Shown: positions 29,006-38,209 of the stretch, in pieces | How the letters are laid out: every line of letters begins with the position of its first letter | Numbering within the stretch: position 1 is the stretch's first letter | Source of the DNA: Sphaerisporangium siamense | GTDB taxonomy: Bacteria; Actinomycetota; Actinomycetes; Streptosporangiales; Streptosporangiaceae | Assembly (NCBI RefSeq): GCF_014205275.1 | Contig: NZ_JACHND010000001.1 | Coordinates: 4,774,001-4,838,000 of the forward strand | DNA length: 64,000 bases | Reading direction: 5' to 3' | The notes under the pieces: model-generated | The model's database searches: none | What the model saw: only the letters and a program-made list of their open reading frames with translations | What the model was told of the DNA's origin: nothing | Translations under genes and position numbers: made by a program

Positions 29006-29195
29006 GAAGGCCGAGGAGCTGGCCCCGGGCGACGACATCGTTCTGTGGGCCAGCCTCGGGGGTGAGATCACCGCCGTGGTGAAGGAGGTCCACGTCTACG
29101 ACAAGCTCGGCGTGGTCGAGTTCACGGTGGAAGAGATCGAGTGGGCCGACCTGTCGGCGCCCATCGGCACGGAAGTCGATCTGGCGAGCGAGTGA
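28995..29195 (+). CDS. Small acidic protein, 66 aa
   Basis: ATG 28995 overlaps the previous gene by 11 bases. It is a compact beta-rich protein (EELAPGDDIVLWASLGGEIT) with no known family. It is the last rightward gene before the convergent terminator. Confidence 0.55.
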   Translation: MVSKKAEELAPGDDIVLWASLGGEITAVVKEVHVYDKLGVVEFTVEEIEWADLSAPIGTEVDLASE

Positions 29196-29214
29196 CCCTC
29201 TGAAACGACGAAAG

Positions 29215-29238
29215 GCCCCCGGTCCGAAGACCGGGGGC
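29215..29238. terminator. Bidirectional terminator between early and late operons
   Basis: Perfect stem GCCCCCGGTC/GACCGGGGGC with a CGAA loop between convergent genes. Confidence 0.85.
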
Positions 29239-29245
29239 TCGTTGT

Positions 29246-30388
29246 TCAGCCGGGCACAGCGCCCGTGATGGATTCGGCCTCCCAGTAGAAGGGGTAGGCC
29301 GCCTCGGAGAAGATGGTGCCAGCGGTGGCTCCGGCGCAGACGATGACGAAACGCACCCTGCCGTTGTCGAGGTCTCCCGCCGTCACCCAGAAGCCCTTGC
29401 TGTAGCCCGTGGTCCGGAAGGTGCCGGCCGATGGGTACAACGTCGGGTCGCCTTCGGCGGCCGGGGTCGGTTCCCCGTTGGACAGGTAGCGGACAGGCGT
29501 CGACCCGACGATGACGGCCAGGTCGAGGTAGGTTCCGCCGCTGGCCAGGTTCAGCATCGCCGAGAGGTCGATGGACACCCAGTCGCCCTCTTGGGCGGCG
29601 ATGGAGATCTCGTAGTTCGGGACGACGGTCCAGTTCCCCGCGCCCGCCCCTGGGATAGGGCTGGCACTACCGGAAGTGATGTAGGCGCTCGTCTTGCGAA
29701 CGACGACGCTGCCGCCACCTCCGCTGCCCGGATCGCCCGGGTCGCCCTTGGGTCCCTGCGGGCCGACGAGGGAGGCCAGCCACTCGGTCTCGGTGCCCTC
29801 GAAGCCGTGGGCCACGGCCAGCTCATACGCGGTTGCGCCGTCAACGCCGTCCACGCCGTCAGCCCCGGTGAAGCCCCGAGGCCCCTGCTCTCCGGGCTCG
29901 CCGAGGTCTCCCTTCGGGCCCTGAGCGCCATCGGCCCCGGGCGGTCCCTGGATTCCCTGGGCTCCCGGCTCTCCGGGGTCGCCCTTCGGACCCTGGATGC
30001 CTTGCGGGCCGGGGTCTCCGTCCGCGCCGGGCTGCCCAGGTGCCCCATCAGCTCCAGCCGGACCGGGCAGCCCATCGGCGCCTGCGGGGCCCTGCGGTCC
30101 TTCGGGTCCCCGGGGGCCTTCGGGTCCACGCTCCCCGGCTGGACCGCGCTCGCCAGCGGGCCCGGGTTCACCGGGTGCGCCGGCCGGGCCCTTGAGGGAC
30201 GCGAGCCATTGAGCTTCGGTCCCGGTGAAGCCTCCCTGCACGGCGACCTCGTAGGCGCTGTAGCCTCGGTCGCCCTTCGGGCCGGCACCTACGCCCACGG
30301 GCAGGTATCCGACCTCCACGGTCTCGATGTCGTCGGCGAACTCGAAGCTCAGCGCTCCATCGCTGGCGATCTCGATGACGTCACTCAC
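29246..30388 (-). CDS. Collagen-like tail fibre protein
   Basis: Product of 380 aa. It has a short N-terminal attachment segment, a collagen-like Gly-X-Y stretch ([20 protein letters not shown] and more, about 70-180 and 215-235) interrupted by [18 protein letters not shown] and the near-copy [18 protein letters not shown], and a C-terminal beta domain (about 240-380) for receptor binding. The repeated AYE...GTE.WLASL motif is common in actinophage fibres. It trimerises at the tail tip. Confidence 0.85.
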   Translation of the reverse strand: MSDVIEIASDGALSFEFADDIETVEVGYLPVGVGAGPKGDRGYSAYEVAVQGGFTGTEAQWLASLKGPAGAPGEPGPAGERGPAGERGPEGPRGPEGPQGPAGADGLPGPAGADGAPGQPGADGDPGPQGIQGPKGDPGEPGAQGIQGPPGADGAQGPKGDLGEPGEQGPRGFTGADGVDGVDGATAYELAVAHGFEGTETEWLASLVGPQGPKGDPGDPGSGGGGSVVVRKTSAYITSGSASPIPGAGAGNWTVVPNYEISIAAQEGDWVSIDLSAMLNLASGGTYLDLAVIVGSTPVRYLSNGEPTPAAEGDPTLYPSAGTFRTTGYSKGFWVTAGDLDNGRVRFVIVCAGATAGTIFSEAAYPFYWEAESITGAVPG

Positions 30389-30728
30389 CGGTCGTCACCT
30401 CCGCAGAGACGGAGAAGTTGCCCTGGAGGAGCCGGGTGACGTCCTCGTTGGGGAAGACCACTTCGAGGTCGTAGACACCCTGGAGGACCGTCCAGGCCGA
30501 GGAGACGGCAGCGGGTATGTAGATCAGAATCGTCCCGGCCGTACCGCCGAGCGTGATGCCGCCGTTGGTGGTGTCGAGCCGGTGCAGTAGCGCGCCTCCG
30601 GCAGCCGTGCGGATCTCCATGCGGGCCGTGGCCCCGGTGAGGTCCATAGGTTCGCCGTTGCGGAGCCAGCGCAGGGGCCGACGCACGGTCGAGCCCTGGT
30701 CCATCTTGAAGCGGTAGGTTCCCGCCAC
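30381..30728 (-). CDS. Phage baseplate/minor tail protein, BppU-like
   Basis: Product of 115 aa. [20 protein letters not shown] and [15 protein letters not shown] resemble the N-terminal domain of BppU/fibre-holding proteins that attach fibres to the baseplate. GTG 30728 is preferred because GGAAGG lies seven bases upstream. It overlaps the fibre gene by eight bases, which suggests a shared structure. Confidence 0.65.
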   Translation of the reverse strand: MAGTYRFKMDQGSTVRRPLRWLRNGEPMDLTGATARMEIRTAAGGALLHRLDTTNGGITLGGTAGTILIYIPAAVSSAWTVLQGVYDLEVVFPNEDVTRLLQGNFSVSAEVTTGE

Positions 30729-30756
30729 TCTCAACCCTTCCTATGAATGAAGAAAG

Positions 30757-30780
30757 ACCCTCGCCCCGAAGGGCGAGGGT
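30757..30780. terminator. Terminator between holin and minor tail genes
   Basis: Stem ACCCTCGCCC/GGGCGAGGGT with a CGAA loop. A polypyrimidine element (30785-30796) follows on + and a GAAGAAAG tract precedes, so it can act in both directions. Confidence 0.7.
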
Positions 30781-30804
30781 CGAGTTCTTTCTTCTTGCTG
30801 CGGG

Positions 30805-31260
30805 TCACTCGGCGGTGTTGGACTCCGCGGTCTTGTCGTTGTGGAGGAACGAGATGACGGCGGTGAGGACGGCCTGGCCGAGGGCCAGGGCCAGAAGCTT
30901 CCAGTCGATCTCGGCGTTGAGCTGGACGGCGGCGAGCACCGTGCCGACCGAGACCAGGACAGAGGCCAGGAGCCCCTGGAAACCGGTCCGCTTGGCCCGG
31001 TAGATGGCGTTCGCAACGTTGGTGATCTTCACGTCTCCTGCTTCCTCGTTCTCTTCGAGAAGGTGGTCGTCGAACTCGTATGGCTGGTAGGCGGGCTGGT
31101 TGGCGGTGGTGTCCGCAGGCGCGTACAGGTGGTCGTAGGGGCCGGGGGTCGCGCTGGCGACCAGCACGTCCGCCGGTACGGGGACCGGCTCTGGGGCGGG
31201 CCCGGCCTTCTGCCGGTCCATGAGGGCCTGCAAGCTGGCCTGAAGCTCGTTCACATCCAC
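30805..31260 (-). CDS. Holin
   Basis: Product of 151 aa. A long soluble N-terminus is followed by two membrane helices, GLLASVLVSVGTVLAAVQLN (about 95-114) and LLALALGQAVLTAVISFLHN (about 122-141). This topology and its place immediately downstream of the endolysin indicate a phage holin. It forms the membrane lesion that releases endolysin. GTG 31260. Confidence 0.75.
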   Translation of the reverse strand: MDVNELQASLQALMDRQKAGPAPEPVPVPADVLVASATPGPYDHLYAPADTTANQPAYQPYEFDDHLLEENEEAGDVKITNVANAIYRAKRTGFQGLLASVLVSVGTVLAAVQLNAEIDWKLLALALGQAVLTAVISFLHNDKTAESNTAE

Positions 31261-31272
31261 GAGGGGATCTCC

Positions 31273-32277
31273 TTACAGGCTGAGGGCCTTGCGGGTCTGG
31301 GGTCCGATCTGGCCGGTGAGGTCGAGCTGGCGCCGGGCCTGGAGGTCCATGACCGCCACCTGCGTGGGGGCGTCGAAGTACGTGCCGGGCGTGATGTAGG
31401 TGTAGCCAGCGGCGATGAGCTTGGCCTTGGCCGCCTTCACGTCGTCGCCGACGTCCTTGAGCTTGAGGGTGCGAGGCTCGGGAGCCTTCGCCGGAGGCTT
31501 GGCGGGAGCCTTGGCGGGCTCCTTCTTCAGGGGGCCTGCCGCGAGCGCCTTCCAGGTGTCGGGGCCCACGACGCCGTCAGGCATGAGCTTGTGATTGCTC
31601 TGGAAGACCTGCACCGCGTGCTCGGTGGAGGGGCCGAAGTCGGCATCGACGTCGAGCTTCCAGTCGAAGGCGTTCAGCATGTTCTGGACGGCCTTGACCT
31701 CGGCTCCGCGGTCGCCTCGGCGCACCAGGTGTCCCGGGTAGGACTTGCCGTCCCAGGGCTTTTCAGGGGCCTCTGAGGCGTCCGCGTAGCGGGGTCGGAC
31801 GTAGCCGATGATCCGGGCGTTGCCTCGGGTGATGGTCTTGCGGTAGCAGCCGTCCCCATTGCCCTCGATGCCGTCGCCGGCCGATCCGGAGGTGTTGCCT
31901 CCGATGGTCGTGATCGAGGAGGTCGAGACCTTCTCCACCAGCTCGACGTGGTAGATGCCGGCCCGCGTGCCGTTGGACGAGTACAGCACCAGGTCTCCGA
32001 CCTTCGGGGTGGAGTACCAGCGCTTGTTCGTCTTGGCCCAGTCGTACTGAGCGAGGGTCGACGGGGTGTGCGGGTAGTCGGTGCCTGCCTTCAGCCCGGC
32101 GGCCTTGCACCATATCGAGGTCGCGGCGGCGCACCACGGGTAGCCGTAGCCCCCGCCCGGGTAGCCGGGGATCTTCCCGAACTCGCGGGTGATGGGCACG
32201 AGGTTGGAGCCGGCCGGGTTCTCCCGCATGCCCAGGTCCGCCCGAGCTTCCGCGATCACCTTGGCTGCGGTGGTCAT
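31273..32277 (-). CDS. Endolysin: CHAP domain plus two peptidoglycan-binding domains
   Basis: Product of 334 aa. The CHAP amidase/endopeptidase domain (about 1-165) has catalytic Cys in YPWCAAATS and His in IYHVELVEK. Two PG_binding_1 domains follow (about 185-250, LVRRGDRGAEVKAVQNMLNA; and about 270-334), joined by a Lys-Pro-Ala linker. It degrades host peptidoglycan at lysis. There is no signal peptide, so it needs the holin. Confidence 0.9.
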   Translation of the reverse strand: MTTAAKVIAEARADLGMRENPAGSNLVPITREFGKIPGYPGGGYGYPWCAAATSIWCKAAGLKAGTDYPHTPSTLAQYDWAKTNKRWYSTPKVGDLVLYSSNGTRAGIYHVELVEKVSTSSITTIGGNTSGSAGDGIEGNGDGCYRKTITRGNARIIGYVRPRYADASEAPEKPWDGKSYPGHLVRRGDRGAEVKAVQNMLNAFDWKLDVDADFGPSTEHAVQVFQSNHKLMPDGVVGPDTWKALAAGPLKKEPAKAPAKPPAKAPEPRTLKLKDVGDDVKAAKAKLIAAGYTYITPGTYFDAPTQVAVMDLQARRQLDLTGQIGPQTRKALSL

Positions 32278-32295
32278 TGAGCCTCCAAACGAAGA

Positions 32296-32317
32296 GGCCC
32301 CGCCGAGTGGCAGGGCC
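32296..32317. terminator. Terminator-like hairpin with polypyrimidine tail
   Basis: GGCCCCGCC/GGCAGGGCC stem followed on + by CTTCTTCTTTCTTCTC. It lies between the endolysin gene and the next late gene and could attenuate late transcription. Confidence 0.5.
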
Positions 32318-32374
32318 CTTCTTCTTTCTTCTCTCTCACCGGTCTATGGGCCGGACTTGCGGAGCTGGCCGCGA

Positions 32375-32683
32375 TCAGGAGGTGAACAGTTGGATGGCGC
32401 CGAAGATCGCGCCGACGATGCTGACCAGGACGGTCACGAAGGTGAGGATCAGCCGGGTACGGTCCTTGAGCTGGTCGTTGGTCACGGCGTTCTTGTCCAC
32501 CTCGACGAGCCGGCCTTCCAGCTCGTCCACCCGGCCGACGAGCTTGACGTGCTCGCCGTCCTGCTGGTCGAGACGCAGCAGGATCAAGGCGTTCTGGCCG
32601 TTGGTCTTCTCGAACCCCACCTCGACTAACCGCTGAAGCTTCTCCAGGGAGAGCGCGAGGTAGGGATCGGTGTTGTCGCTCAT
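32375..32683 (-). CDS. Coiled-coil protein with C-terminal membrane helix (XhlA/holin-like)
   Basis: Product of 102 aa. The helical first 75 residues are charged (LEKLQRLVEVGFEKTNGQNA). A single C-terminal helix LILTFVTVLVSIVGAIFGAI follows. The layout resembles XhlA-type lysis accessory proteins. It lies directly upstream of the endolysin, supporting a second holin or antiholin role. Confidence 0.6.
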   Translation of the reverse strand: MSDNTDPYLALSLEKLQRLVEVGFEKTNGQNALILLRLDQQDGEHVKLVGRVDELEGRLVEVDKNAVTNDQLKDRTRLILTFVTVLVSIVGAIFGAIQLFTS

Positions 32684-32695
32684 GGGATCTCGTCC

Positions 32696-33157
32696 TCAGA
32701 ACAGGGGGACGGGGCCCCAGCCGTTGACCTTGGTGGGGATCGTGAACACGATGTTGTCCACCCAGACCAGGTTTCGCCCGGCGTCCTGCGAGACGTCCTT
32801 GCGGTAGACGATGCGGAGCTGGGTTTGCCCCGTCACATCGATCGCGGGTGACTGGGCCCAGGGGGTGAATCCGCTTCGAGTGAAGCTGGAGGAGCTGCTG
32901 GAGCCCACGAAGACCATCAGGTTGTCTGCTGTCTCGCAGTCGGTCATGCCCCAGAGCCGGACGGATGTGGCACCCGGCGGGATGGTGATGGTGCAGGTGA
33001 AGTCCTGGTTGTTGATGCCAGAGGTGTTCGGAGCCTGCAACGAGTAGTTCCCGCTCTGGCTCTCCGTCGTCGAGCGGAACCAGGTCTTGCCCGAGGCTCC
33101 GAAGTTGATGGGGAAGGCGTAGTTGCTGTCCTCGAAGTCCTCGACGATGTCTGCCAT
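32696..33157 (-). CDS. Minor tail protein with carbohydrate-binding-like fold
   Basis: Product of 153 aa. The sequence pattern VEDFEDSNYAFPINFGASGK, SGNYSLQAP and NLVWVDNIVFTIP is typical of jelly-roll modules in tail proteins. No signal peptide. ATG 33157 overlaps the preceding gene's stop (TGATG). Confidence 0.6.
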   Translation of the reverse strand: MADIVEDFEDSNYAFPINFGASGKTWFRSTTESQSGNYSLQAPNTSGINNQDFTCTITIPPGATSVRLWGMTDCETADNLMVFVGSSSSSSFTRSGFTPWAQSPAIDVTGQTQLRIVYRKDVSQDAGRNLVWVDNIVFTIPTKVNGWGPVPLF

Positions 33158-34233
33158 CAGCGGACCACCACCTGGACGACGAGGTTGGAGCCCGAGACGG
33201 TCGCGCCGATGGTGTCCACATCGACCGTCAGGTATTCGCCATCCGCGACCGTGGACGTGGCGAACGTGGTCGTCTTGATGGTGTTGGTGCTCACCGCGAT
33301 GGCGGGCTGGGCGCCCGAGCTGGCGAAGATGGACGTGCCGTTCTTATTCACGTCGATCCGGATGCCGTTGGTCCCGCCCGTGGGCGCGGTGCCCACCGTG
33401 GCGCGTACGGCCAAGACCGTCCAGGCGTTGCCCGAGTCGTTGTAGATGCGGAACGTCCCGGCCCCGACCGTCACCGAACCCGAGATCGAGTAGGTCAGCG
33501 TGATGGGCCCGGCGGCCGGCTCAGCCTCGATGTCGGTCACACGGGTCTGGAGGTCGGCCACGGCGGCGGCTAGCGCCCCGTCGTTGTTGAAGACCTGCGA
33601 GGCGGGCACCCACTCACCGGCCTGGCCCACGACGATGAAGTTGTTTGTCGTGTCCACGCCAAGTTCCCCGTCTCGGGGAGCCGGGTCCAGGAACGGGACA
33701 TCGCCCCGGATCGGACGGACGTGCATACCGGCGAACCAGCGGCGGTCGATCGGGGCGGCCGTCAGGCCGGTGCCGTTGGTGATGCCGAGCTGGACGAGCG
33801 GGATCTCCTCGCCCGGGGTCTCCAGGGCGAGGGTCTGGCCCGTCATGTCGATGGCGTTCTTGAGCTGGACGAACTGGAAGCCGGCCCCGTTGCGGTCCAG
33901 GCGCAGCGTCACCACGTCCTGGCGGGTGTTGTCCCCGGCCCAGACCGAACCGGTGATGTCCAGGTCGAACGTCTTGGGGAACTTCAGCTCGTAGAAGTGA
34001 CCGGCGATGCTCGCGACGCCGGGCTGGATCTCGATCTGAGTTGCGCTGATCCGCGTGGCGTACAGGCCGCGGTTGCCCGTGGACGGGACAGAGCCCGTCT
34101 CGGGGTAGCCGACGACGCCGGAGACCTGCCACGTGCTGGCCATCGTCTCCCAGGAGTGCTCATCGACGACCTGGCCTGGACCGGTGGCGAAGGGCCAGCC
34201 GTGCTCGGTGGTGGAGGGGATAGGCGTGGTCAA
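33157..34233 (-). CDS. Minor tail protein, 358 aa
   Basis: It begins MTTPIPSTTEHGWPFATGPG and contains beta-rich tail-protein segments (GVASIAGHFYELKFPK; IDRRWFAGMHVRP). The C-terminal third (about 250-358) looks like a separate beta domain. TTG 34233 follows AAGGAG. It lies between other tail genes and probably forms part of the baseplate. Confidence 0.7.
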   Translation of the reverse strand: MTTPIPSTTEHGWPFATGPGQVVDEHSWETMASTWQVSGVVGYPETGSVPSTGNRGLYATRISATQIEIQPGVASIAGHFYELKFPKTFDLDITGSVWAGDNTRQDVVTLRLDRNGAGFQFVQLKNAIDMTGQTLALETPGEEIPLVQLGITNGTGLTAAPIDRRWFAGMHVRPIRGDVPFLDPAPRDGELGVDTTNNFIVVGQAGEWVPASQVFNNDGALAAAVADLQTRVTDIEAEPAAGPITLTYSISGSVTVGAGTFRIYNDSGNAWTVLAVRATVGTAPTGGTNGIRIDVNKNGTSIFASSGAQPAIAVSTNTIKTTTFATSTVADGEYLTVDVDTIGATVSGSNLVVQVVVR

Positions 34234-34242
34234 GGGGACTCC

Positions 34243-35526
34243 TTAGCGAAGGGGGCGGTGCCAGGTGACTTCACGGGGTTCAGACCACTCGGAGGTCTGG
34301 CCGTTGAGACTGCTCCGGGCCCGATAGGAGATCACCTTGTAGTCGTGCTCCGGGTCCTGCTGCTTGTCGTAGACGCGGGTGTGCCACTGCCCGGTGGGGC
34401 CGGTCGAGACGGCCAAGGGCAGGTAGTAGGTGGTTCCCCACTCGGTGACGTGTTCGACGTCGAAGTGCATGACGCTGCCTGGCCAGCCGGTGCCCCACAG
34501 GTCCATCCAGGACGAGCCGGGCTGGTTGTGGTTGACCGGGCCGGTGATGACGGGCGGTTCGTAGGTGCCCGGCACGGGCGGCACAGGGCCGGCCACCATG
34601 TCGAAGTACGCCAGCTTGGCCAGCGACTCCTGGTAGTTGCGGAATCGCCGGACCCGGATGGCCCACTGCGATCCCACGGGGAAGTCCTGGGCGTTGGTCT
34701 CGATGGAGACGTACCAGGCGCCGTCATCGTCGGGGCTGATCAGGCCGCCCTCGACACCCGCCGGCTCCCACTGGTCTGTGGTCCCTCGGGGAGAGATCTC
34801 CACCAGCACCCACTCGCTGCCATCGGTGGCAAGCGGGGTGCTGAGCGTGTTGCTCTGGACGTACACGGTCTCGCCGGGGACGAACTGGGAAGCCGGTCCA
34901 GTGGGCGGAATCCCTCCACCGCCGCCGGGCGACATGGCCTGCACCACGTACCAGAGGAACGGGACCTCCGACGCCCAGTACCCCGCCCACAGCTCGGCCT
35001 TGATGAGGTGCTTGCTGCCGTCGCCGGGGATGGTGATGCGCCGGGTCAGCGTCTCACCCGAGTTCACCACGATGTCGGCACCGGCCGGCTTGCCGTCCAC
35101 CACCAGGCGGCAGGTGTACGGCGAGGACGCCGTGTTGCCCCGGGTGATCTCCACGTCCACGAACGTCTCGCGGCTCTGGCTGTTCTGTGTCTGCCCGAGC
35201 ACGCGGGCCTTGAGCACCCCTGGGCAGTTGGAGGCCAGCTCGACCGGAACGGTCGATCCCTCAGGCGTTCCGAGGAGGCCGCGGTCCACGTACTGGACCT
35301 CATGGGAACGGCCATCATTGGGGATGTGGACCCACGACTCGGGGAAGCTGTCGTCGCCCTGCGGCCATACCCCCAGGGTCGCGGCGGTGTAGCCGTCGAT
35401 CAGGATCTCGACGTTGTGCCGGCTCTCCACCCCGGCGAACGTCCAATACCTGGTGGAGGCGATGGCGTAGGCGCCTGCGACGTCGCACGTCGTCTCAGGT
35501 ACGACAGTGATGTGGCCGAAGCTCAC
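34243..35526 (-). CDS. Minor tail protein, 427 aa
   Basis: A large beta-rich protein with Ig-like repeats (SPEYEPPVITGPVNH type and VHIPNDGRSHEVQYVDRG), rich in Trp, Thr and Ser, with no membrane segment. GTG 35526 starts four bases after the preceding gene's stop. A structural baseplate role is inferred from synteny. Confidence 0.65.
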   Translation of the reverse strand: MSFGHITVVPETTCDVAGAYAIASTRYWTFAGVESRHNVEILIDGYTAATLGVWPQGDDSFPESWVHIPNDGRSHEVQYVDRGLLGTPEGSTVPVELASNCPGVLKARVLGQTQNSQSRETFVDVEITRGNTASSPYTCRLVVDGKPAGADIVVNSGETLTRRITIPGDGSKHLIKAELWAGYWASEVPFLWYVVQAMSPGGGGGIPPTGPASQFVPGETVYVQSNTLSTPLATDGSEWVLVEISPRGTTDQWEPAGVEGGLISPDDDGAWYVSIETNAQDFPVGSQWAIRVRRFRNYQESLAKLAYFDMVAGPVPPVPGTYEPPVITGPVNHNQPGSSWMDLWGTGWPGSVMHFDVEHVTEWGTTYYLPLAVSTGPTGQWHTRVYDKQQDPEHDYKVISYRARSSLNGQTSEWSEPREVTWHRPLR

Positions 35527-35529
35527 GAG

Positions 35530-37080
35530 CTACACCGCCTTCCGGATGTCGAAGTCAGAGATCGGGACGTCGGTCAAGGTGTGCTTGAGGTCTTCTCGGC
35601 CCTCCACGTTGTGGACCCGGTCCCACAGGGCGCGGATCGCGCCGTACAGGTAGGGGGTCTCACCTGAGCCGAAGGTGCCGAGTGTCGGCTTGACCCGGGG
35701 CCCGTCCTGGGCGCTGGAGCTGAGACGCGCTTCACGCACGATCTCGTCTCGGACCTCGCCGTCGATGACGACCCGGATGAGGTCGCCCAGGCCGTAGTGG
35801 ACGCCGAACATGGTCGAGTCGGTCTCCAGCGGGTCGATGGAGATCGAGGCGGTAGGACCGGAGTCGAGGTAGAAGGACTCTGCTTCGTCCTGGATGGCCC
35901 GGTACTGCGAGGACCAGGGGGGAGGGTCTTGTGCCCAGCCGGTCGGCTTGGTGGGGTCCTGGACCCACTGCCAGGGGATGTCTCGCCGGTCCTTGTAGCG
36001 CTCGGCCGTGATGCCCCACTCGGTTTCGGTGGCGGTGAAACCGGCCTCGGCCCATGCGAGGGTGTGCTGCTTGTCGGCCGGCGTGGCGTCGGGGTTGCCC
36101 CACCACTCGGGGTCGTACACGTCGTTGGCGAAGTATCCGTGCCACCGCTCGGGGCCCGACTTCTCCACCGAGACCTCGGTGTATCCGGTCGCGACGTCGT
36201 TGCCGTCGTAGGTCGGGGTCTGGGTGACCTCGCGCCAGGTCCGGTTCTGGGTGGCGATGACCAGGCGGGTCGCCTTGGGGGCCTTGGTCAGGTACTTGAA
36301 GCCCCGCAGGTTCCCCAGCTCGGCTCCGAAGCGGATGTCGTTGGTGAGGTTGGAGATGGGTTCGAGCTTGAGCAGGATGCCCGGACCGGTGGCCTCGGGG
36401 TCGCCGTTGGAGGCGACCGTAGAAGGGTTGGGGTGCCAGATGAAGCGGATACGGAATCCGTAGATGGCGCTCAGCAGCGACACGAGCTGGTCGGGCTGGT
36501 CGAACCTGATCCGCGCGGCTCGGGCGGTGTCGTCGTTGAAGAAGGCGGCGGTGGACCCCGGGCCGGGGATGAACACCCGATCCAGGCGGCGCTGCGCAAG
36601 GCCCTGGGTGTTGGCCAGGAACAGTTGGCGCAGCAGCTCTCCCGTGTTGGGCCAGTCCTTGTTGACCTGCCAGTACTGGAAGGCCGAGGCCATGTGGATG
36701 TCGGCGGCCGGGTTGGTCCAGGCGAGCCGTTCGGCCATCAGGTAGTTGTCGTCCACTCCGGTGGCGACCACCGAGCCGGCGCCCGCGTTGTCGCTGTCCC
36801 AGACCTTCTCGATCTGCGTGATGGGCCCGGAGAACAGGGGCTCGCTCTCGCCCTCCTGGAAGACGACGATCCCTCGGCCGGGCTGGATCATCCGGGACTG
36901 CGGATGCCCGGCGGGGATGGTCAGGCTCCACGAGCCGACCGCGTTGTGCCGGGGGATGGCGTCGAAGGTGGTGTAGGCGTCGGCGAGGCCGACGATGGCA
37001 AGGGGGGCCAGGCCGTCGCCGCCCTCCGCCTTGGTGCGGGGGAACAGCGACTCCCTGACGTAGATCCGGAAGTTGCGCAT
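35530..37080 (-). CDS. Gp37-like phage tail protein (siphovirus ReqiPepy6 family)
   Basis: Product of about 516 aa starting MRNFRIYVRESLFPR. It resembles the tail-associated proteins related to the hub/tal region (IPRHNAVGSWSLTIPAGHPQ; VVIDGEVRDEIVREARLS). It sits after the distal tail protein as in other siphophages. ATG 37080 shares one base with the previous stop (TGATG). Confidence 0.75.
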   Translation of the reverse strand: MRNFRIYVRESLFPRTKAEGGDGLAPLAIVGLADAYTTFDAIPRHNAVGSWSLTIPAGHPQSRMIQPGRGIVVFQEGESEPLFSGPITQIEKVWDSDNAGAGSVVATGVDDNYLMAERLAWTNPAADIHMASAFQYWQVNKDWPNTGELLRQLFLANTQGLAQRRLDRVFIPGPGSTAAFFNDDTARAARIRFDQPDQLVSLLSAIYGFRIRFIWHPNPSTVASNGDPEATGPGILLKLEPISNLTNDIRFGAELGNLRGFKYLTKAPKATRLVIATQNRTWREVTQTPTYDGNDVATGYTEVSVEKSGPERWHGYFANDVYDPEWWGNPDATPADKQHTLAWAEAGFTATETEWGITAERYKDRRDIPWQWVQDPTKPTGWAQDPPPWSSQYRAIQDEAESFYLDSGPTASISIDPLETDSTMFGVHYGLGDLIRVVIDGEVRDEIVREARLSSSAQDGPRVKPTLGTFGSGETPYLYGAIRALWDRVHNVEGREDLKHTLTDVPISDFDIRKAV

Positions 37081-38135
37081 CAGATTCCCATGAAGGAGGG
37101 CAGGAAGGACACCGAGGCGTTGGGCTGGTTGCCCGCCATCCAGATGGCTTCCTGCTCGGGGGTCATGTCGGCCGGCTTGTCGATGACGAGGGAGACGTGG
37201 TTCACACCGGGCTCGATCGGCCACATCGTGGATGCGGCGTCCAAGGCCCACCACATCGAGTCGCCCCCGGCCGGGTCGAACTCGCTGCCGGTGTCAGCGG
37301 CCTGGTAGCGGCGCACGAACTGTGAGCCCTTGGTGGTCTCGATGACCAGCACCTCGGTAGGGGAGATGGTGACGGCCTGGTCCAGGCGCAGCTCGGACAC
37401 GATGTTGCCTTCGTCGTCCTTGCGGACGATCGACATGCGCGAGTTCAGGGGGCCGCGGATCTCCCAGCGGGGCTGGGACTCCACATCGCCCGGGTTGTCC
37501 AGGTCCAGGGAGTCCACCCACACTGCGTTGGAGGACAACTGGAGCCCCTTGCCCGGGGTGTCGCCGTCCACGCTGAGGAACGGGTTGGCGCCCTCGGGCG
37601 GGTCGATGAAGGGCCGCAGCAGCGGGTAGGTGAGGAAGCTGGCGAAGCTGCGGGTCGGGTGCTGGAAGTAGGGGTTGGTCGCCCGCAGCACCACGCCGTA
37701 CTTGGCCCAGTGAACGCCGTCGTCACTACCTTCCCCGCCCTCCATGCCGCTGGCGTAGAAGCAGGTGAGAACGCGCGGAGTCTCGGCGACCAGGAGCCCT
37801 CCCACCTCGGCGTACTCGGTGGTCTGGAGGGTGACCAGCCCCCGCTTGGGGTTGAGGCTGGCGATGAAGCGGCGCTTGAGCGCCATCATCTGGGCCCGGG
37901 TGGAGCCGGTGATGGTGAGCGGCAGGAAGATCTCGCGGATGCCGGCTCGGGCGAAGCGCAGGAAGCCGCCGTCGATCGCCGGGTACTCGTCGGCCTTCAC
38001 ATCGAAACTCGGAGCGTCCAGGCCCTTGGCCCCGCGCCGGAGCATGATGGTGGCCCCGGAGGACTTCTCGTCGGTGAGGGTGTAGAGCGCCCCGTCCACT
38101 CCTCGTACTTGCACGACGGTGGGCTTGAACAGCAC
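37080..38135 (-). CDS. Distal tail (Dit-like) protein
   Basis: Product of 351 aa. The N-terminal half fits phage tail family proteins (GAKGLDAPSFDVKADEYPAI; RFARAGIREIFLPLTI; LNPKRGLVTLQTTE). These form the ring linking the tail tube to the baseplate. It lies directly downstream of the tape measure gene, the usual Dit position. Confidence 0.8.
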   Translation of the reverse strand: MLFKPTVVQVRGVDGALYTLTDEKSSGATIMLRRGAKGLDAPSFDVKADEYPAIDGGFLRFARAGIREIFLPLTITGSTRAQMMALKRRFIASLNPKRGLVTLQTTEYAEVGGLLVAETPRVLTCFYASGMEGGEGSDDGVHWAKYGVVLRATNPYFQHPTRSFASFLTYPLLRPFIDPPEGANPFLSVDGDTPGKGLQLSSNAVWVDSLDLDNPGDVESQPRWEIRGPLNSRMSIVRKDDEGNIVSELRLDQAVTISPTEVLVIETTKGSQFVRRYQAADTGSEFDPAGGDSMWWALDAASTMWPIEPGVNHVSLVIDKPADMTPEQEAIWMAGNQPNASVSFLPSFMGI

Positions 38136-38152
38136 GGGCTGACCTCCTGAGC

Positions 38153-38194
38153 AAGAAGAAAGAAGGGCCCCGGCCGGGAGGGTGGCCAGGGCCC
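38153..38194 (-). terminator. Terminator between tape measure and Dit genes
   Basis: On the - strand, stem GGGCCCTGGCC/GGCCGGGGCCC is followed by TTCTTTCTTCTT, the recurring polypyrimidine element. It probably lowers expression of the downstream tail-tip genes. Confidence 0.65.
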
Positions 38195-38209
38195 TGCTGA
38201 GGGGTGGGG

